A DNA stretch of 64,000 nt, taken from positions 1 to 64,000 of the forward strand of contig JAEWPB010000008.1 of assembly GCA_023399465.1 (NCBI GenBank), in the 5' to 3' direction. This DNA comes from Pseudomonadota bacterium. GTDB lineage: Bacteria > Pseudomonadota > Alphaproteobacteria > Rhizobiales > Rhizobiaceae. Positions 43,768-52,873 of the stretch are shown piece by piece (position 1 is the first letter of the stretch; every line of letters starts with the position of its first letter). The notes under the pieces are model-generated. The model did not search any database and was not told the origin of the DNA. It saw only the letters and a program-made list of their open reading frames with translations. Made by a program: the position numbers and the translations under genes.

Positions 43768-44568
43768 ATGCCGCGGCAGAAATTCTGGAAAGGCCATCTG
43801 AAGCTATCGCTGGTAACGGCGGCGGTGTCGCTCGTTCCGGCGACGACCGAGAGCGCCAGGATCCGGTTCCATATCGTCAACCGCGCGACCGGCAACCGTG
43901 TGGAGAGCCGTTACGTCGACTCCGTCACCGGCAAGAAGGTGGCCGACAAGGACGAAGTCCGCGGCTATCCGCGCGAGGATGGCGGTTTCGTACTGCTCGA
44001 GAGCGGGGAGCTCGACGCGATCGGCCTTGAAAGCACTCGCACCATCGACATCGAGAGCTTCGTGCCCCGCGATTCCATCGACTGGATCTGGTACGAAAGG
44101 CCGCACTTCCTCGTACCGGACGACAAGATCGGAGTGGAGGCTTTCTGCGTTATCCGCGAGTCGATGAAGGCCAATGACGTCGTCGGCATTTCGCGCCTCG
44201 TCCTCTATCGTCGCGAACATGCGGTCTTGCTCGAGCCGAGCGGGCGCGGCATCGTGTTGTGGACGCTGCGCTACGGCGGCGAAGTGCGTGATGCTCCCGA
44301 CAACGCCGAGCTCGACGAGACGATCGACACGGAGACGCAGGCGCTGATGACCCGTCTGGTGAAGGAGCGGACGACGCACTGGTCGCCGTCGATGGTCGAA
44401 GATCCGATCCAGAAACAGCTGGCGAAAATCATCAAGGGCAAGTCGAGAGCGCTGAAGCCGGCCAAGGAAAAAGAACAGGTCGCGCCAGTCAAGGGAAATA
44501 TCGTCAACATCATGGATGCGCTGAAGAAGAGCCTGGCATCCGAACCGCCGCGCAACCGAAAGCATTGA
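43768..44568 (+). CDS. ku: Ku protein for non-homologous end joining
   Basis: This 266-residue protein forms a homodimeric ring that binds DNA double-strand ends and recruits LigD. The core (about 10-200) starts with KFWKGHLKLSLVTAAVSLVPAT and contains SRYVDSVTGKKV, ESFVPRDSIDWIWYERPHFLVPD in adjacent strands, and LVLYRREHAVLLEPSGRGI. The C-terminal tail is basic and Lys-rich (KGKSRALKPAKEKEQ). GGGAG lies seven bases before the ATG. No ligase D gene is in the window. The upstream stress promoter suggests expression in starvation or stationary phase. Confidence 0.92.
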   Translation: MPRQKFWKGHLKLSLVTAAVSLVPATTESARIRFHIVNRATGNRVESRYVDSVTGKKVADKDEVRGYPREDGGFVLLESGELDAIGLESTRTIDIESFVPRDSIDWIWYERPHFLVPDDKIGVEAFCVIRESMKANDVVGISRLVLYRREHAVLLEPSGRGIVLWTLRYGGEVRDAPDNAELDETIDTETQALMTRLVKERTTHWSPSMVEDPIQKQLAKIIKGKSRALKPAKEKEQVAPVKGNIVNIMDALKKSLASEPPRNRKH

Positions 44569-44741
44569 TCCCGCTCTCTGTTTCTGGCGAACAATTGCTG
44601 AACGCTGCTTACGGCCGTTCCGGTTGCATTCCCCGAAGCAGAAAAAACCTCCGTCGCCCCCCCTTGAAGGGTCATGCCACCGCGCTAGCTCGCTCGCCAT
44701 TGCATGTTTTCTATCTGCCACGCTGTTCAAGGGAGGCGCAT

Positions 44742-45044
44742 ATGCACCTGACTCCGCGTGAGTTCGACAAACTCATCATCTACATGCTCGCGGACGTTGC
44801 CCTCAAACGCAAGGACAAGGGTCTGAAGCTCAACCATCCGGAAACGGTGGCCGTTCTCTGCGCCTACGTCCTTGATGGCGCGCGCGAGGGCAAAAGCGTC
44901 GAGCAGGTCATGGACGGCGCCCGCGGCGTGCTCAAAACCGCCGACGTGATGGAGGGCGTTCCCAATCTCCTTCCGCTTATCCAGGTCGAGGCGGTCTTCA
45001 CCGACGGCAGCCGCCTCGTCAGCCTGCACAACCCGATTACCTGA
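44742..45044 (+). CDS. ureA: Urease gamma subunit
   Basis: This 100-residue protein is the standard small subunit of nickel urease. It opens with MHLTPREFDKLIIYMLADVA and has NHPETVAVLCAYVLDGAREG and GVPNLLPLIQVEAVFTDGSR in the expected order. GGGAGG precedes ATG 44742; longer frames upstream are spurious. It is the first gene of a urease-nickel operon. The 173-base gap before it holds no gene and no hairpin I trust. Confidence 0.95.
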   Translation: MHLTPREFDKLIIYMLADVALKRKDKGLKLNHPETVAVLCAYVLDGAREGKSVEQVMDGARGVLKTADVMEGVPNLLPLIQVEAVFTDGSRLVSLHNPIT

Positions 45045-45093
45045 TTGCCTGTAGCGAAGCATACGTCCGCAATAGTCATCGCAGGAGGCTCAC

Positions 45094-45582
45094 ATGGCCA
45101 AGGAACCCGCTCCGTCCCCGCATCCGCAGCCGGAACATAAGGACCTCGCCCACAAGGCCGTACGGCCTGTCGGCGGTTATGTGCTGGCGGCAGACCCGAT
45201 CGAGATCAATCCCGGAAGGCCGCGCACCAAACTGACCGTTCGCAACACCGGCGACCGCCCCATCCAGATCGGCTCGCATTTCCATTTCTTCGAGACCAAC
45301 CGCTACCTCGAGTTCGACCGGCCGAAAGCCTTCGGGCAGCGGCTCGACATCCCGGCCAACACCGCCGTTCGCTTCGAACCCGGCGATGAGAAGGAAGTGA
45401 CGCTCGTGCCTTATGCCGGCAAACGCTTCGCCTTCGGCTTCAACAATCTCGTCGACGGCTGGACCGGGGACGGACCCAAGCCGGACTATCGCCCCAATCT
45501 CGACGAGGCCATCGAGCGGGCCGAAAAGAGCGGGTTCAAATCGCGCACGACACCCCCTGCCAAGAACGGCGGCCGCAAGTAG
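45094..45582 (+). CDS. ureB: Urease beta subunit
   Basis: This 162-residue subunit includes the usual beta core (VGGYVLAADPIEINPGRP, VRNTGDRPIQIGSHFHFFETN, FDRPKAFGQRLDIPANTAVRFEPGDEKEVTLVPYAGKR split over several strands). It also has charged extensions at both ends, making it longer than the roughly 100-residue form. The C-terminal tail (PDYRPNLDEAIERAEKSGF) is an addition seen in some alphaproteobacterial ureases. It sits 49 bases after ureA and contributes to the trimeric holoenzyme. Confidence 0.95.
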   Translation: MAKEPAPSPHPQPEHKDLAHKAVRPVGGYVLAADPIEINPGRPRTKLTVRNTGDRPIQIGSHFHFFETNRYLEFDRPKAFGQRLDIPANTAVRFEPGDEKEVTLVPYAGKRFAFGFNNLVDGWTGDGPKPDYRPNLDEAIERAEKSGFKSRTTPPAKNGGRK

Positions 45583-45624
45583 CGCCACGGCTTCCAAACA
45601 TTGCCTTTTCGAGGGAGAGCACCC

Positions 45625-47343
45625 ATGACTCAGATTCCCCGTCAGCAATATGCCGACCTCTATGGCCCGACCATCGGGGACAAGATCAGGCTCGGCGATT
45701 CCAGTTTGTACGTAGAGATTGAAAAGGATCTGCGCGTCTTCGGCGACGAGCTGCAGTATGGCGGCGGCAAGACATTGCGCGACGGCATGGGGTCCGAGAA
45801 CCAGCTCACCCAGGAAGCGGGCTGCCTCGATCTGGTCATCACCAACGTCACCGTGGTCGATGCCAAGGTCGGCGTCATCAAATGCGACGTCGGGATCCGC
45901 AATGGCCGGATTGCCGGCCTCGGCAAGGCCGGCAACCCCTCGACCATGGAAGGCGTGACGCCGGGCCTGGTGACGGGAACGTCGACCGATGCGATTTCCG
46001 GCGAGCACCTGATCCTGACCGCCGGCGCCATGGACACGCATGTGCATTACATCTCGCCGCAGCAGGTCTATGCGGCGTTGTCGAACGGGATCACAACCCT
46101 TTGGGGCGGCGGCATCGGCCCGGTCGACGGGACAAACGGCGTGACGTCAACCAATGGTCCGTGGAATATCGAGATGATGCTTCGGTCAATTGAGTCATTG
46201 CCAATGAACTTTGGAATTGAAGGGAAAGGCAATTCGTCCGGCCGCCGGCCACTGGTCGAGCAGCTCGAGGCCGGCGCCGCCGGTTTCAAGGTGCACGAGG
46301 ATTACGGCTCGACGCCGGGAGCCATTCGTTCCTGCCTGTCGGTCGCCGACGACTACGACGTCCCGGTTGCGATCCATACCGACACGCTCAATGAATCGGG
46401 CTATGTCGAGGACACGATTGCCGCCTTCGACGGACGTACCATCCACACCTACCACTCAGAAGGTGCTGGCGGCGGCCACGCTCCCGACCTCCTCAAGGTT
46501 GTCGGACAGAGCAATGTGCTGCCAAGCTCGACCAATCCGACCCTGCCCTGCGGGCAGAATTCGGTGGCCGAACTGTTCGACATGATCATGGTCTGCCACA
46601 ACCTCAATCCCAAGATTCCGTCCGATGTCGCCTTTGCCGAAAGCCGGGTTCGCGCCGAGACCATCGTCGCCGAAAGCGTGCTGCACGACATGGGCGCGAT
46701 CTCGATGATCGGCTCGGATTCACAGGCCATGGGGCGCGTGGGTGAGAGCTTTCTGCGCGCCATGCAGACGGCCGACGCCATGAAGCAGGCACGCGGCAAG
46801 CTGCCGGAGGACGCCCCCGAAAACGACAATTTCCGGGTCCTGCGCTACATCGCCAAGGTCACGATCAATCCCGCCATCACCGCCGGCATTTCCGAGGTGA
46901 TCGGCTCGGTCGAGCGGGGCAAGTTCGCCGATCTCGTGCTGTGGGAGCCGGCGTTCTTCGGCGCCAAACCGAAGCTGGTGCTCAAGGGCGGGTTCGTGGT
47001 CTGGGGCAACATGGGTGACCCCAATGCCTCGCTGCCGACACCGCAACCCATGTACTACCGCCCGATGTTCGGAGCGTTCGGCTCGACACTGCCGAAAACC
47101 TCGATCACCTTCGTTTCCCGCGCTGCCTATGACAACAATGTCGCCGAGCGCTATTGCCTGCAGCGCATCGTGAAGCCGGTTTCCGCAACGCGTGTGCTCG
47201 GCAAGGCGCACATGCTGCGCAATACATTCCTGCCGAACATCGAGGTCGATCCGCAGACTTTCGCCGTCAAGGTCGACGGCGTGCATGCGACGGTCAAGCC
47301 ACCACAGACGATCTCGCTCAATCAGCTCTATTTCTTCAGTTGA
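45625..47343 (+). CDS. ureC: Urease alpha (catalytic) subunit
   Basis: This 572-residue subunit hydrolyses urea to ammonia and carbamate at a dinuclear nickel centre. Metal ligands are present: DTHVHY, the carbamylated lysine in GFKVHEDYG, AIHTD and HTYHSEGAGGGH. The aspartate is in GSDSQAMGRVGE. The flap cysteine and catalytic histidine are kept in MVCHNL, but the second histidine of the usual MVCHHL is Asn. Other positions (VHYISPQQVYAAL, GWGG-type variation) mark it as a divergent ure2-type enzyme. ATG 45625 has GAGGGAG upstream. An AT-rich patch lies at 46186-46240. Confidence 0.95.
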   Translation: MTQIPRQQYADLYGPTIGDKIRLGDSSLYVEIEKDLRVFGDELQYGGGKTLRDGMGSENQLTQEAGCLDLVITNVTVVDAKVGVIKCDVGIRNGRIAGLGKAGNPSTMEGVTPGLVTGTSTDAISGEHLILTAGAMDTHVHYISPQQVYAALSNGITTLWGGGIGPVDGTNGVTSTNGPWNIEMMLRSIESLPMNFGIEGKGNSSGRRPLVEQLEAGAAGFKVHEDYGSTPGAIRSCLSVADDYDVPVAIHTDTLNESGYVEDTIAAFDGRTIHTYHSEGAGGGHAPDLLKVVGQSNVLPSSTNPTLPCGQNSVAELFDMIMVCHNLNPKIPSDVAFAESRVRAETIVAESVLHDMGAISMIGSDSQAMGRVGESFLRAMQTADAMKQARGKLPEDAPENDNFRVLRYIAKVTINPAITAGISEVIGSVERGKFADLVLWEPAFFGAKPKLVLKGGFVVWGNMGDPNASLPTPQPMYYRPMFGAFGSTLPKTSITFVSRAAYDNNVAERYCLQRIVKPVSATRVLGKAHMLRNTFLPNIEVDPQTFAVKVDGVHATVKPPQTISLNQLYFFS

Positions 47344-47464
47344 GAGCGAGAATGACTATGTAGCCGCCGCAATCTGCATCGGCAGCTTCATCCTGCGACA
47401 GGCCCGGTCTGCGGACGCCCTGAGACGTATCTGATCCATCGCGAGAGAAGGAGATACCGTTATC

Positions 47465-48070
47465 ATGATCATCATCGAGGGCATCGTCGGCAATTCCAAC
47501 GAACCGCAATGGCGTGACCGGCTGGCCCAGGCGGAGATAGACTGGCTGGTGCTGGACCAATGGGAAGCCCAGAAGAGCCGGCTGCGGAAATCGACCACGG
47601 CGGAACTCGAACTGGCGCTGTCGCTGGATCGCAACACGCATCTGCACGACGGTGACATCCTCCTGTGGGACGAGGACCAGCGGCGCGCCGTGGTCGCCCG
47701 CATCCATCTCAAGGAAGTGATGGTGATTGATCTTGCGGCGGTGATCGGCGAGGACCGGGACGCCGTCGTCCGCACCGTGTTCGAACTCGGCCATGCGCTC
47801 GGCAACCAGCACTGGCCGGCCATCGTCAAGGGATCTCGGGTGTTCGTTCCGCTCACCGTCGACCGCAAGGTCATGGCTTCGGTGATGAAGACCCACAACC
47901 TGCCGGGCGTGCGCTACGACTTCGTGCCCGGCGCCGAAGTCATCCCCTACATGGCCCCGCACGAGGCGCGCCGGCTCTTCGGCGGCGCCGGTGCCACGCC
48001 GCATTCGCACGTTCACCAGCACGGGCACGATCAACATGACCATGACCACTCGCACGGCCACGATCACTGA
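47465..48070 (+). CDS. ureE: Urease accessory nickel-binding chaperone
   Basis: This 201-residue metallochaperone delivers nickel to the UreDFG-apourease complex. The N-terminal peptide-binding domain and middle metal domain are followed by a His-rich tail (HSHVHQHGHDQHDHDHSHGHDH split over residues 180-201) that binds several nickel ions. AAGGAG precedes the ATG. The last 35 bases, encoding the His-rich tail, overlap the beginning of ureF in another frame. It is 121 bases after ureC, the largest gap in the operon; nothing else is evident there. Confidence 0.93.
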   Translation: MIIIEGIVGNSNEPQWRDRLAQAEIDWLVLDQWEAQKSRLRKSTTAELELALSLDRNTHLHDGDILLWDEDQRRAVVARIHLKEVMVIDLAAVIGEDRDAVVRTVFELGHALGNQHWPAIVKGSRVFVPLTVDRKVMASVMKTHNLPGVRYDFVPGAEVIPYMAPHEARRLFGGAGATPHSHVHQHGHDQHDHDHSHGHDH

Positions 48071-48773
48071 GCTGACTTCATCCTATCGGCGGCTGCCTGA
48101 TCTCCTGCACCTGCTGCAGTTCGGCGATTCCGCGTTGCCGATCGGCGGCTTTTCGTTCTCGAACGGCCTGGAATCGGCAGTCCAGCAAGGGCTGGTGCAG
48201 GATCCCGGGAGCCTGCACGAATTCGTGCTGAACGCCATGCGCCAGTCAGCCACAGCGGACGGAGTCGCGCTGCTCTGTGCTCACCGAGCCGCCGGAAGCC
48301 ACGACATGGAAACGCTGCTGACCATCGACCGCACGGTGTTCGATCGCAAGCTCAACGAGGAAACGCGGCTGATGACGGTGCGCATGGGCCGGAAGCTCTG
48401 CGAACTCTCCGCGACGACCATCGCCGACGACCTCAATCGCGCCTGGCTCGAGCGGATCAGGCGCGCGGAAACGGCCGGGACCCATCCCGTCAGCCTCGGC
48501 ATCACCCTTGCCGCCCTCGGCGTCGACGGACGGGATGCCTTCGGCGTGCAGCAGTATGGCGTGGCCACGACCATCCTGGGGGCGGCCCTTCGGCTGATGC
48601 GCGTCTCCTTCGTCGATACCCAGAAGATCCTGCTCGAAACGACCGCGACCGTGGCCGCGACCTACGAGGAGATTGCCGACGCCGGTATCGACGACATGGC
48701 GAGCTTCGCCCCGATGGTCGACATTCTCGCCGCTATTCACGTCAAGAGCCATGTCCGCATGTTCATGAATTAA
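48036..48773 (+). CDS. ureF: Urease accessory protein UreF
   Basis: This helical protein of about 245 residues is needed for GTP-dependent nickel insertion. The family motif LLQFGDSALPIGGFSFSNGLES lies around residues 26-47, in two adjacent pieces, with the C-terminal FGVQQYGVATTILGAALRLMRV. The start at ATG 48036 lies inside ureE (35-base overlap). ATG 48042 is the alternative, and no later start codon precedes the conserved core. The overlap implies translational coupling. Confidence 0.92.
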   Translation: MTMTTRTATITELTSSYRRLPDLLHLLQFGDSALPIGGFSFSNGLESAVQQGLVQDPGSLHEFVLNAMRQSATADGVALLCAHRAAGSHDMETLLTIDRTVFDRKLNEETRLMTVRMGRKLCELSATTIADDLNRAWLERIRRAETAGTHPVSLGITLAALGVDGRDAFGVQQYGVATTILGAALRLMRVSFVDTQKILLETTATVAATYEEIADAGIDDMASFAPMVDILAAIHVKSHVRMFMN

Positions 48774-48787
48774 AAGGGGATCTTGAG

Positions 48788-49426
48788 ATGAAGAAAATTC
48801 CGCGTATCGGTATCGGTGGGCCGGTCGGCTCCGGCAAGACTGCAATCATCGAGGCGATCACGCCGCCTCTGGTCGAACTCGGCTATCGGATCCTGGTGAT
48901 CACTAACGACGTGGTGACCACCGAGGATGCCAAGCATGTGCAGCGCACGTTGCGCGGCGTGCTGGTCGAGGAACGGATCGTCGGCGTCGAAACCGGCGGC
49001 TGCCCGCACACGGCGGTGCGCGAAGACCCCAGCATGAACCTCGCCGCGGTCGAGGAAATGGAAGCGAAATTCCCCGATACCGATCTGGTGCTGCTCGAAA
49101 GCGGTGGCGACAACCTGACGCTGACCTTCAGCCCGGCGCTCATCGATTTCTTCATCTATGTCATCGACGTCGCCGCCGGCGACAAGATCCCGCGCAAGAA
49201 CGGCCCCGGCATCACCCAGTCGGATATCCTCGTCATCAACAAGACCGACCTCGCCCCATATGTCGGCGCGAGCCTCAAGGTGATGGACGATGATTCCCGC
49301 CTGATGCGCGGCAAGAAACCCTTCGTCTTCACCAACTGCAAGACCGATGAAGGCATACCGGAACTGGTGCGCCTGATCCGCGAAAACGTGCTGTTCGACA
49401 GCGAACCCCGGAAGGAAAGCGCCTGA
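48788..49426 (+). CDS. ureG: Urease accessory GTPase
   Basis: This 212-residue SIMIBI GTPase energises nickel transfer into urease. It has the P-loop GIGGPVGSGKTAII near residue 7 and the metal-binding CPH motif in GVETGGCPHTAVREDPSMN. The NKTD guanine-specificity motif is near 150 (VINKTDLAPYVGASL). It starts 14 bases after ureF, and its stop overlaps the start of ureD by one base. Length is typical for the family. Confidence 0.96.
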   Translation: MKKIPRIGIGGPVGSGKTAIIEAITPPLVELGYRILVITNDVVTTEDAKHVQRTLRGVLVEERIVGVETGGCPHTAVREDPSMNLAAVEEMEAKFPDTDLVLLESGGDNLTLTFSPALIDFFIYVIDVAAGDKIPRKNGPGITQSDILVINKTDLAPYVGASLKVMDDDSRLMRGKKPFVFTNCKTDEGIPELVRLIRENVLFDSEPRKESA

Positions 49427-50337
49427 TGACGACGACCGTTGCCCGGGAACTGGCGAACTATCAGGACGAGCCCAAGCAGTTGCCGAGTGGCTCGTTCGGC
49501 AAGAACGCCTTTCTGCGGCTCGGCTTCGAGCTCCGGCCCGAACGGACCGTGCTTGCGACGCTGCATCGCCGGGCACCGCTGATCGTGCAGCAGGCGCTCT
49601 ACTGGGACGAGGAAATGCCGGCGCTGCCATGCGTCAGCATGATCTCCAACGCAGGGGGCATCCTGCAGGGCGACCGCTATGCGATCGAGGTCGATCTGGC
49701 ACCGGACACCCAGGCCTACATCACCACGCAGGCAGCGACGCGCATTCACGAGATGGATGCCAACTACGCCGCCCAGACGCAGACCTTCACACTCGCCGCC
49801 GGCTCCTACCTCGAATACATCCCGCATCCTGTCATTCCGCACAAGCATTCGCGGTTTCTCCAGCAGACCGAGATCACCATCGATCCGACGGCGACGCTCG
49901 TCTATTCCGAAATGCTGATGCCGGGGCGCAAGTACTATGGCGACGGCGAGGTCTTCCACTACGACCTGTTCTCGTCGACCGTGCACGCGGCAAGGCCGGA
50001 CGGGACATCGCTTTTCACCGAGAAGTTCGTGATCGAACCGCATCGCGCCAGCGTCGCGCGCCTCGGCGCCATGGGCCGTTTCCACATGTTCGGCAACGTG
50101 GTGCTGCTGACCCCAAAAGTTCATGCCGACCGCATCTTCGATGCGATCGAGCCGTCTTTCGACGAGGAAGCGGGGCTGGCCAGCGGCGCCAGCCGGCTGC
50201 CGAACGACGCCGGCCTGCTGTTCAAGGTCCTTGGCATGGAAACGGCCCCGGTGCGCGCGGAAATTCGCCGTTTCTGGGACCTTGCCCGCCGGGAAGTGGC
50301 GGGCGCTCGCTTGCCAGAGAACTTTCTCTGGGCCTAG
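49426..50337 (+). CDS. ureD: Urease accessory protein UreD
   Basis: This 303-residue protein forms the scaffold on which UreF and UreG bind apourease. Family segments include LRLGFELRPERTVLATLHRRAPL, MISNAGGILQGDRYAIEV (both split over strands), TTQAATRIHEMD and EYIPHPVIPHKHSRFLQQ. The ATG overlaps the ureG stop (TGATG). In many bacteria ureD is first in the operon; its position after ureG here matches the Brucella ure2 order. Confidence 0.94.
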   Translation: MTTTVARELANYQDEPKQLPSGSFGKNAFLRLGFELRPERTVLATLHRRAPLIVQQALYWDEEMPALPCVSMISNAGGILQGDRYAIEVDLAPDTQAYITTQAATRIHEMDANYAAQTQTFTLAAGSYLEYIPHPVIPHKHSRFLQQTEITIDPTATLVYSEMLMPGRKYYGDGEVFHYDLFSSTVHAARPDGTSLFTEKFVIEPHRASVARLGAMGRFHMFGNVVLLTPKVHADRIFDAIEPSFDEEAGLASGASRLPNDAGLLFKVLGMETAPVRAEIRRFWDLARREVAGARLPENFLWA

Positions 50338-50349
50338 GGAGGTACGACG

Positions 50350-51408
50350 ATGGCAGAGGCATCATCAGGCTGGTCCGCACTCGTTGAAAGCAATGCGGCA
50401 GTTCGCTTCATCGACATCAACCTGCGCGGCGCCGGGCAGGTGATCTTCCAGAACAATCCCCTGACCGGCCTTTTCTTCCTCGCGGGGATCACCTGGGGCG
50501 CGATTGTCGGCGAGCAGATCTACATTGCCGTCGGCGCCGTCATCGCGCTGGTCATAGCGACCATCACCGCCATGCTGCTTTCCGTGGACCAGCCCTCGTT
50601 GCGGCAGGGCCTGTTCGGCTTCAACGGCGTGCTCGTGGGAGCCGCCCTGCCCACCTTCCTGGAGCCCACTGCGGCCATGTGGCTGCTGCTCCTGATCGGC
50701 GGCGCCGTCTCGACAGTGGTCATGCTCGCGGTCTCCAACGTCATGAAGACCTGGGGAGCGCCGGCCCTGACCTTTCCCTTCGTGCTGACGACCTGGTTCC
50801 TCGTTCTTGCCGCCTATTCCTTCGGCCATCTGCCGATCGCCTCGATGGGACCGCCGCAACTGCCGCACGCTGCCGCCAACGTCGTGTCCGAGATTACCGC
50901 CGCCGGACCCCTCGCGCTGCTCTCCGCCTTGCTGAAGGGGCCGGCGCAGGTGTTCCTGATCAACAATGCCATTAGCGGCGTGCTGATCGTGATCGGGCTG
51001 CTCGTGAGTTCCATATGGGCCGGCGTGTTCGCGCTGGTCGGCTCCGCTGTCGCGATATTTTTTGCGCTTATATTCGGCGCGAGCCTCGCCAGCATCGACG
51101 CCGGCCTCTACGGCTTCAGCCCGGTGCTGACCGCGGTCGGGCTGGGTTGCACGTTCTACCAGCCGTCGTGGCGGGTCGGACTTTACGCATTGCTCGGCAC
51201 GATCTTCACGGTCATCGTTCAGGGCGCGCTGGATGCGGCCGTGTCCCCGGTCGGCATTCCGACCTTCACTGCGCCGTTCGTCTTTGCCACCTGGCTGTTC
51301 CTCCTGCCAAAGGCCGATCTCAAGCCGCATCCGCATGCGCCGATCAAGAACGGCATCGTCGGAGACAAGTCAGCGAGCACATCGGATCCGACCACGCCAT
51401 CGTCCTGA
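50350..51408 (+). CDS. ureT: Urea channel/transporter (UT family)
   Basis: This 352-residue membrane protein has about ten helices and the two-fold repeat of urea channels. The repeats share GLFGFNGVLVGAALPTFL and GLYGFSPVLTAVGLGCTF, the latter following an ASIDAG turn. The first half has GQVIFQNNPLTGLFFLAGI, and the second has AQVFLINNAISGVLIVIG. It begins 12 bases after ureD. It would let external urea enter for the cytoplasmic urease. A short basic tail ends the protein. Confidence 0.9.
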   Translation: MAEASSGWSALVESNAAVRFIDINLRGAGQVIFQNNPLTGLFFLAGITWGAIVGEQIYIAVGAVIALVIATITAMLLSVDQPSLRQGLFGFNGVLVGAALPTFLEPTAAMWLLLLIGGAVSTVVMLAVSNVMKTWGAPALTFPFVLTTWFLVLAAYSFGHLPIASMGPPQLPHAAANVVSEITAAGPLALLSALLKGPAQVFLINNAISGVLIVIGLLVSSIWAGVFALVGSAVAIFFALIFGASLASIDAGLYGFSPVLTAVGLGCTFYQPSWRVGLYALLGTIFTVIVQGALDAAVSPVGIPTFTAPFVFATWLFLLPKADLKPHPHAPIKNGIVGDKSASTSDPTTPSS

Positions 51409-51426
51409 AACCGCAAAGGTGACGCA

Positions 51427-52185
51427 ATGAAGCAACTCCTTCTGTCGAGCGTATGCGTGTTTTCGATGTCGTCGGCGGCTTTTGCCCATTTCCAGGAACT
51501 CATCCCCTCGGACGATGTCGTGACCGATGGCGGACCGGTGACGCTCGACCTGGTGTTTACCCATCCGATGGATCGCGGCCCGACGATGGACATGGAAAAA
51601 CCGCAGCGGTTCGGCGTCAGGCGCGGCGGCATGGTCACTGATCTCACTGACCGGCTCGAGGAACGGAAGATCGACGGGCAACGTGCGTGGCAGGCCAGGG
51701 ATGAAATTACCGAGCCCGGCGCCGCTGTCTATTTCGTCGAACCTCAACCCTACTGGGAGCCGGCGGAAAAGAAGTTCATCGTCCACTATGCGAAGGTGCT
51801 GGTCGATGGTTACGCCTCCGGCGAGAACTGGGATGGCGTTGTCGGATTGCCGGTCGAGATCGAGCCGCTGACGCGTCCGACCGGGCTGTGGACCGGCAAC
51901 ATCTTCACCGGCATCGTCCGCAAGAACGGCCAGCCGGTCCCCAATGCCGAAATCGAGGTCGAATATGTCAATGACGGCGCGATCAAGGCGCCAAACCCGG
52001 CTTTCGTTACCCAGGTATTGAAGGCCGATGGCGGGGGAAAATTCTCCTATGCCATGCCGAGGGCGGGATGGTGGGGATTTGCCGCGCTGACAGAAGCCGA
52101 TGACCCGATGCAGCATCCGGACGGCAGCCTGGTCCCGGTCGAACTCGGCGGACTGATCTGGGTAAAGGCGACCGACATGAAATGA
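51427..52185 (+). CDS. nikK: Nickel-uptake periplasmic protein (DUF4198, NikK-like)
   Basis: This 252-residue secreted protein has a short signal peptide (LLLSSVCVFSMSSAAFAH). The mature N-terminus is His-first (AHFQELIPSDD), typical of DUF4198 nickel/cobalt uptake proteins. Other family segments are FTHPMDRGPTMDMEKP, TGLWTGNIFTGIVRKNGQPVPNAEIEVEY and AGWWGFAAL. It probably captures nickel in the periplasm and passes it to NikM/NikL. It begins 18 bases after ureT. Confidence 0.85.
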   Translation: MKQLLLSSVCVFSMSSAAFAHFQELIPSDDVVTDGGPVTLDLVFTHPMDRGPTMDMEKPQRFGVRRGGMVTDLTDRLEERKIDGQRAWQARDEITEPGAAVYFVEPQPYWEPAEKKFIVHYAKVLVDGYASGENWDGVVGLPVEIEPLTRPTGLWTGNIFTGIVRKNGQPVPNAEIEVEYVNDGAIKAPNPAFVTQVLKADGGGKFSYAMPRAGWWGFAALTEADDPMQHPDGSLVPVELGGLIWVKATDMK

Positions 52186-52237
52186 GCGGGCAAGGTCGAG
52201 GCAATTGCGCTCCACGCGGCCCCAAGCGGAGAGGTCG

Positions 52238-52873
52238 ATGGCCCACATACCTGACGGCCTTTTATCCATCCCGGTGATCGTCGGCGGCGGTGTCGCCGCA
52301 TCGGTCGCGGTGTCAATCGCGCTCAGTCGACTCGAGGATGACCGCATTCCCGAAACCGCCATCCTCGCTGCCATGTTCTTCGTCGCTTCCCTGTTCGCTG
52401 TTCCGGTCGGCCCCTCCAGCGTCCATCTGTTGCTATCCGGCTTGATGGGGCTGACCATCGGGCTTGCGACCTTTCCCGCGGTCATGGTGGGGCTGCTGTT
52501 GCAGTCCCTGCTCTTCGGCTTCGGCGGCCTCACCACCCTCGGCGTCAACACGATCAACATTGCGCTGCCGGGCGTCTTCTTCGGCTGGGTCTTCCTCCCC
52601 CTCGTGCGTCGGCTTCCGCCGTTTTCGGCTGGGGTGATCGGTTTCATCTGCGCCGTGCTTTCGGTCGCCGGCACCGGCTGCGGGGTCGCTCTGGCGCTGA
52701 TGCTGTCCTCGTCCGATTTCGTCCCATCCGCGAAGATCATCAGTGTCACCTACGTACCGCTGATGATTGGCGAAGGGCTGATTACCGGCTTTGCGGTCAC
52801 CTTCCTCAAACGCGTGCGACCGGAAACATTCGGCATACCGGCCCCCCTCGGCGAGAGGAGTTCGACGCAATGA
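52238..52873 (+). CDS. nikM: ECF-type nickel transporter substrate-specific component
   Basis: This 211-residue integral membrane protein belongs to the CbiM/NikM family. Its N-terminus MAHIPDGLLS contains the histidine required for metal coordination; removal of Met1 would place it second. Later motifs are GPSSVHLLLSGLMGL near residue 57 and FGFGGLTTLGVNTINIALPG near 88. GGAGAGG precedes ATG 52238. Its stop overlaps nikL. Nickel rather than cobalt specificity follows from the urease context. Confidence 0.9.
   Translation: MAHIPDGLLSIPVIVGGGVAASVAVSIALSRLEDDRIPETAILAAMFFVASLFAVPVGPSSVHLLLSGLMGLTIGLATFPAVMVGLLLQSLLFGFGGLTTLGVNTINIALPGVFFGWVFLPLVRRLPPFSAGVIGFICAVLSVAGTGCGVALALMLSSSDFVPSAKIISVTYVPLMIGEGLITGFAVTFLKRVRPETFGIPAPLGERSSTQ

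Noticed and set aside
44601..44652. CTGCTT/AAGCAG pairing followed by AAAAAA before ureA as a terminator
   Set aside because: Only six pairs with a loop of about 24 bases, and the A-run is on the coding strand in the wrong sense for a plus-strand terminator.
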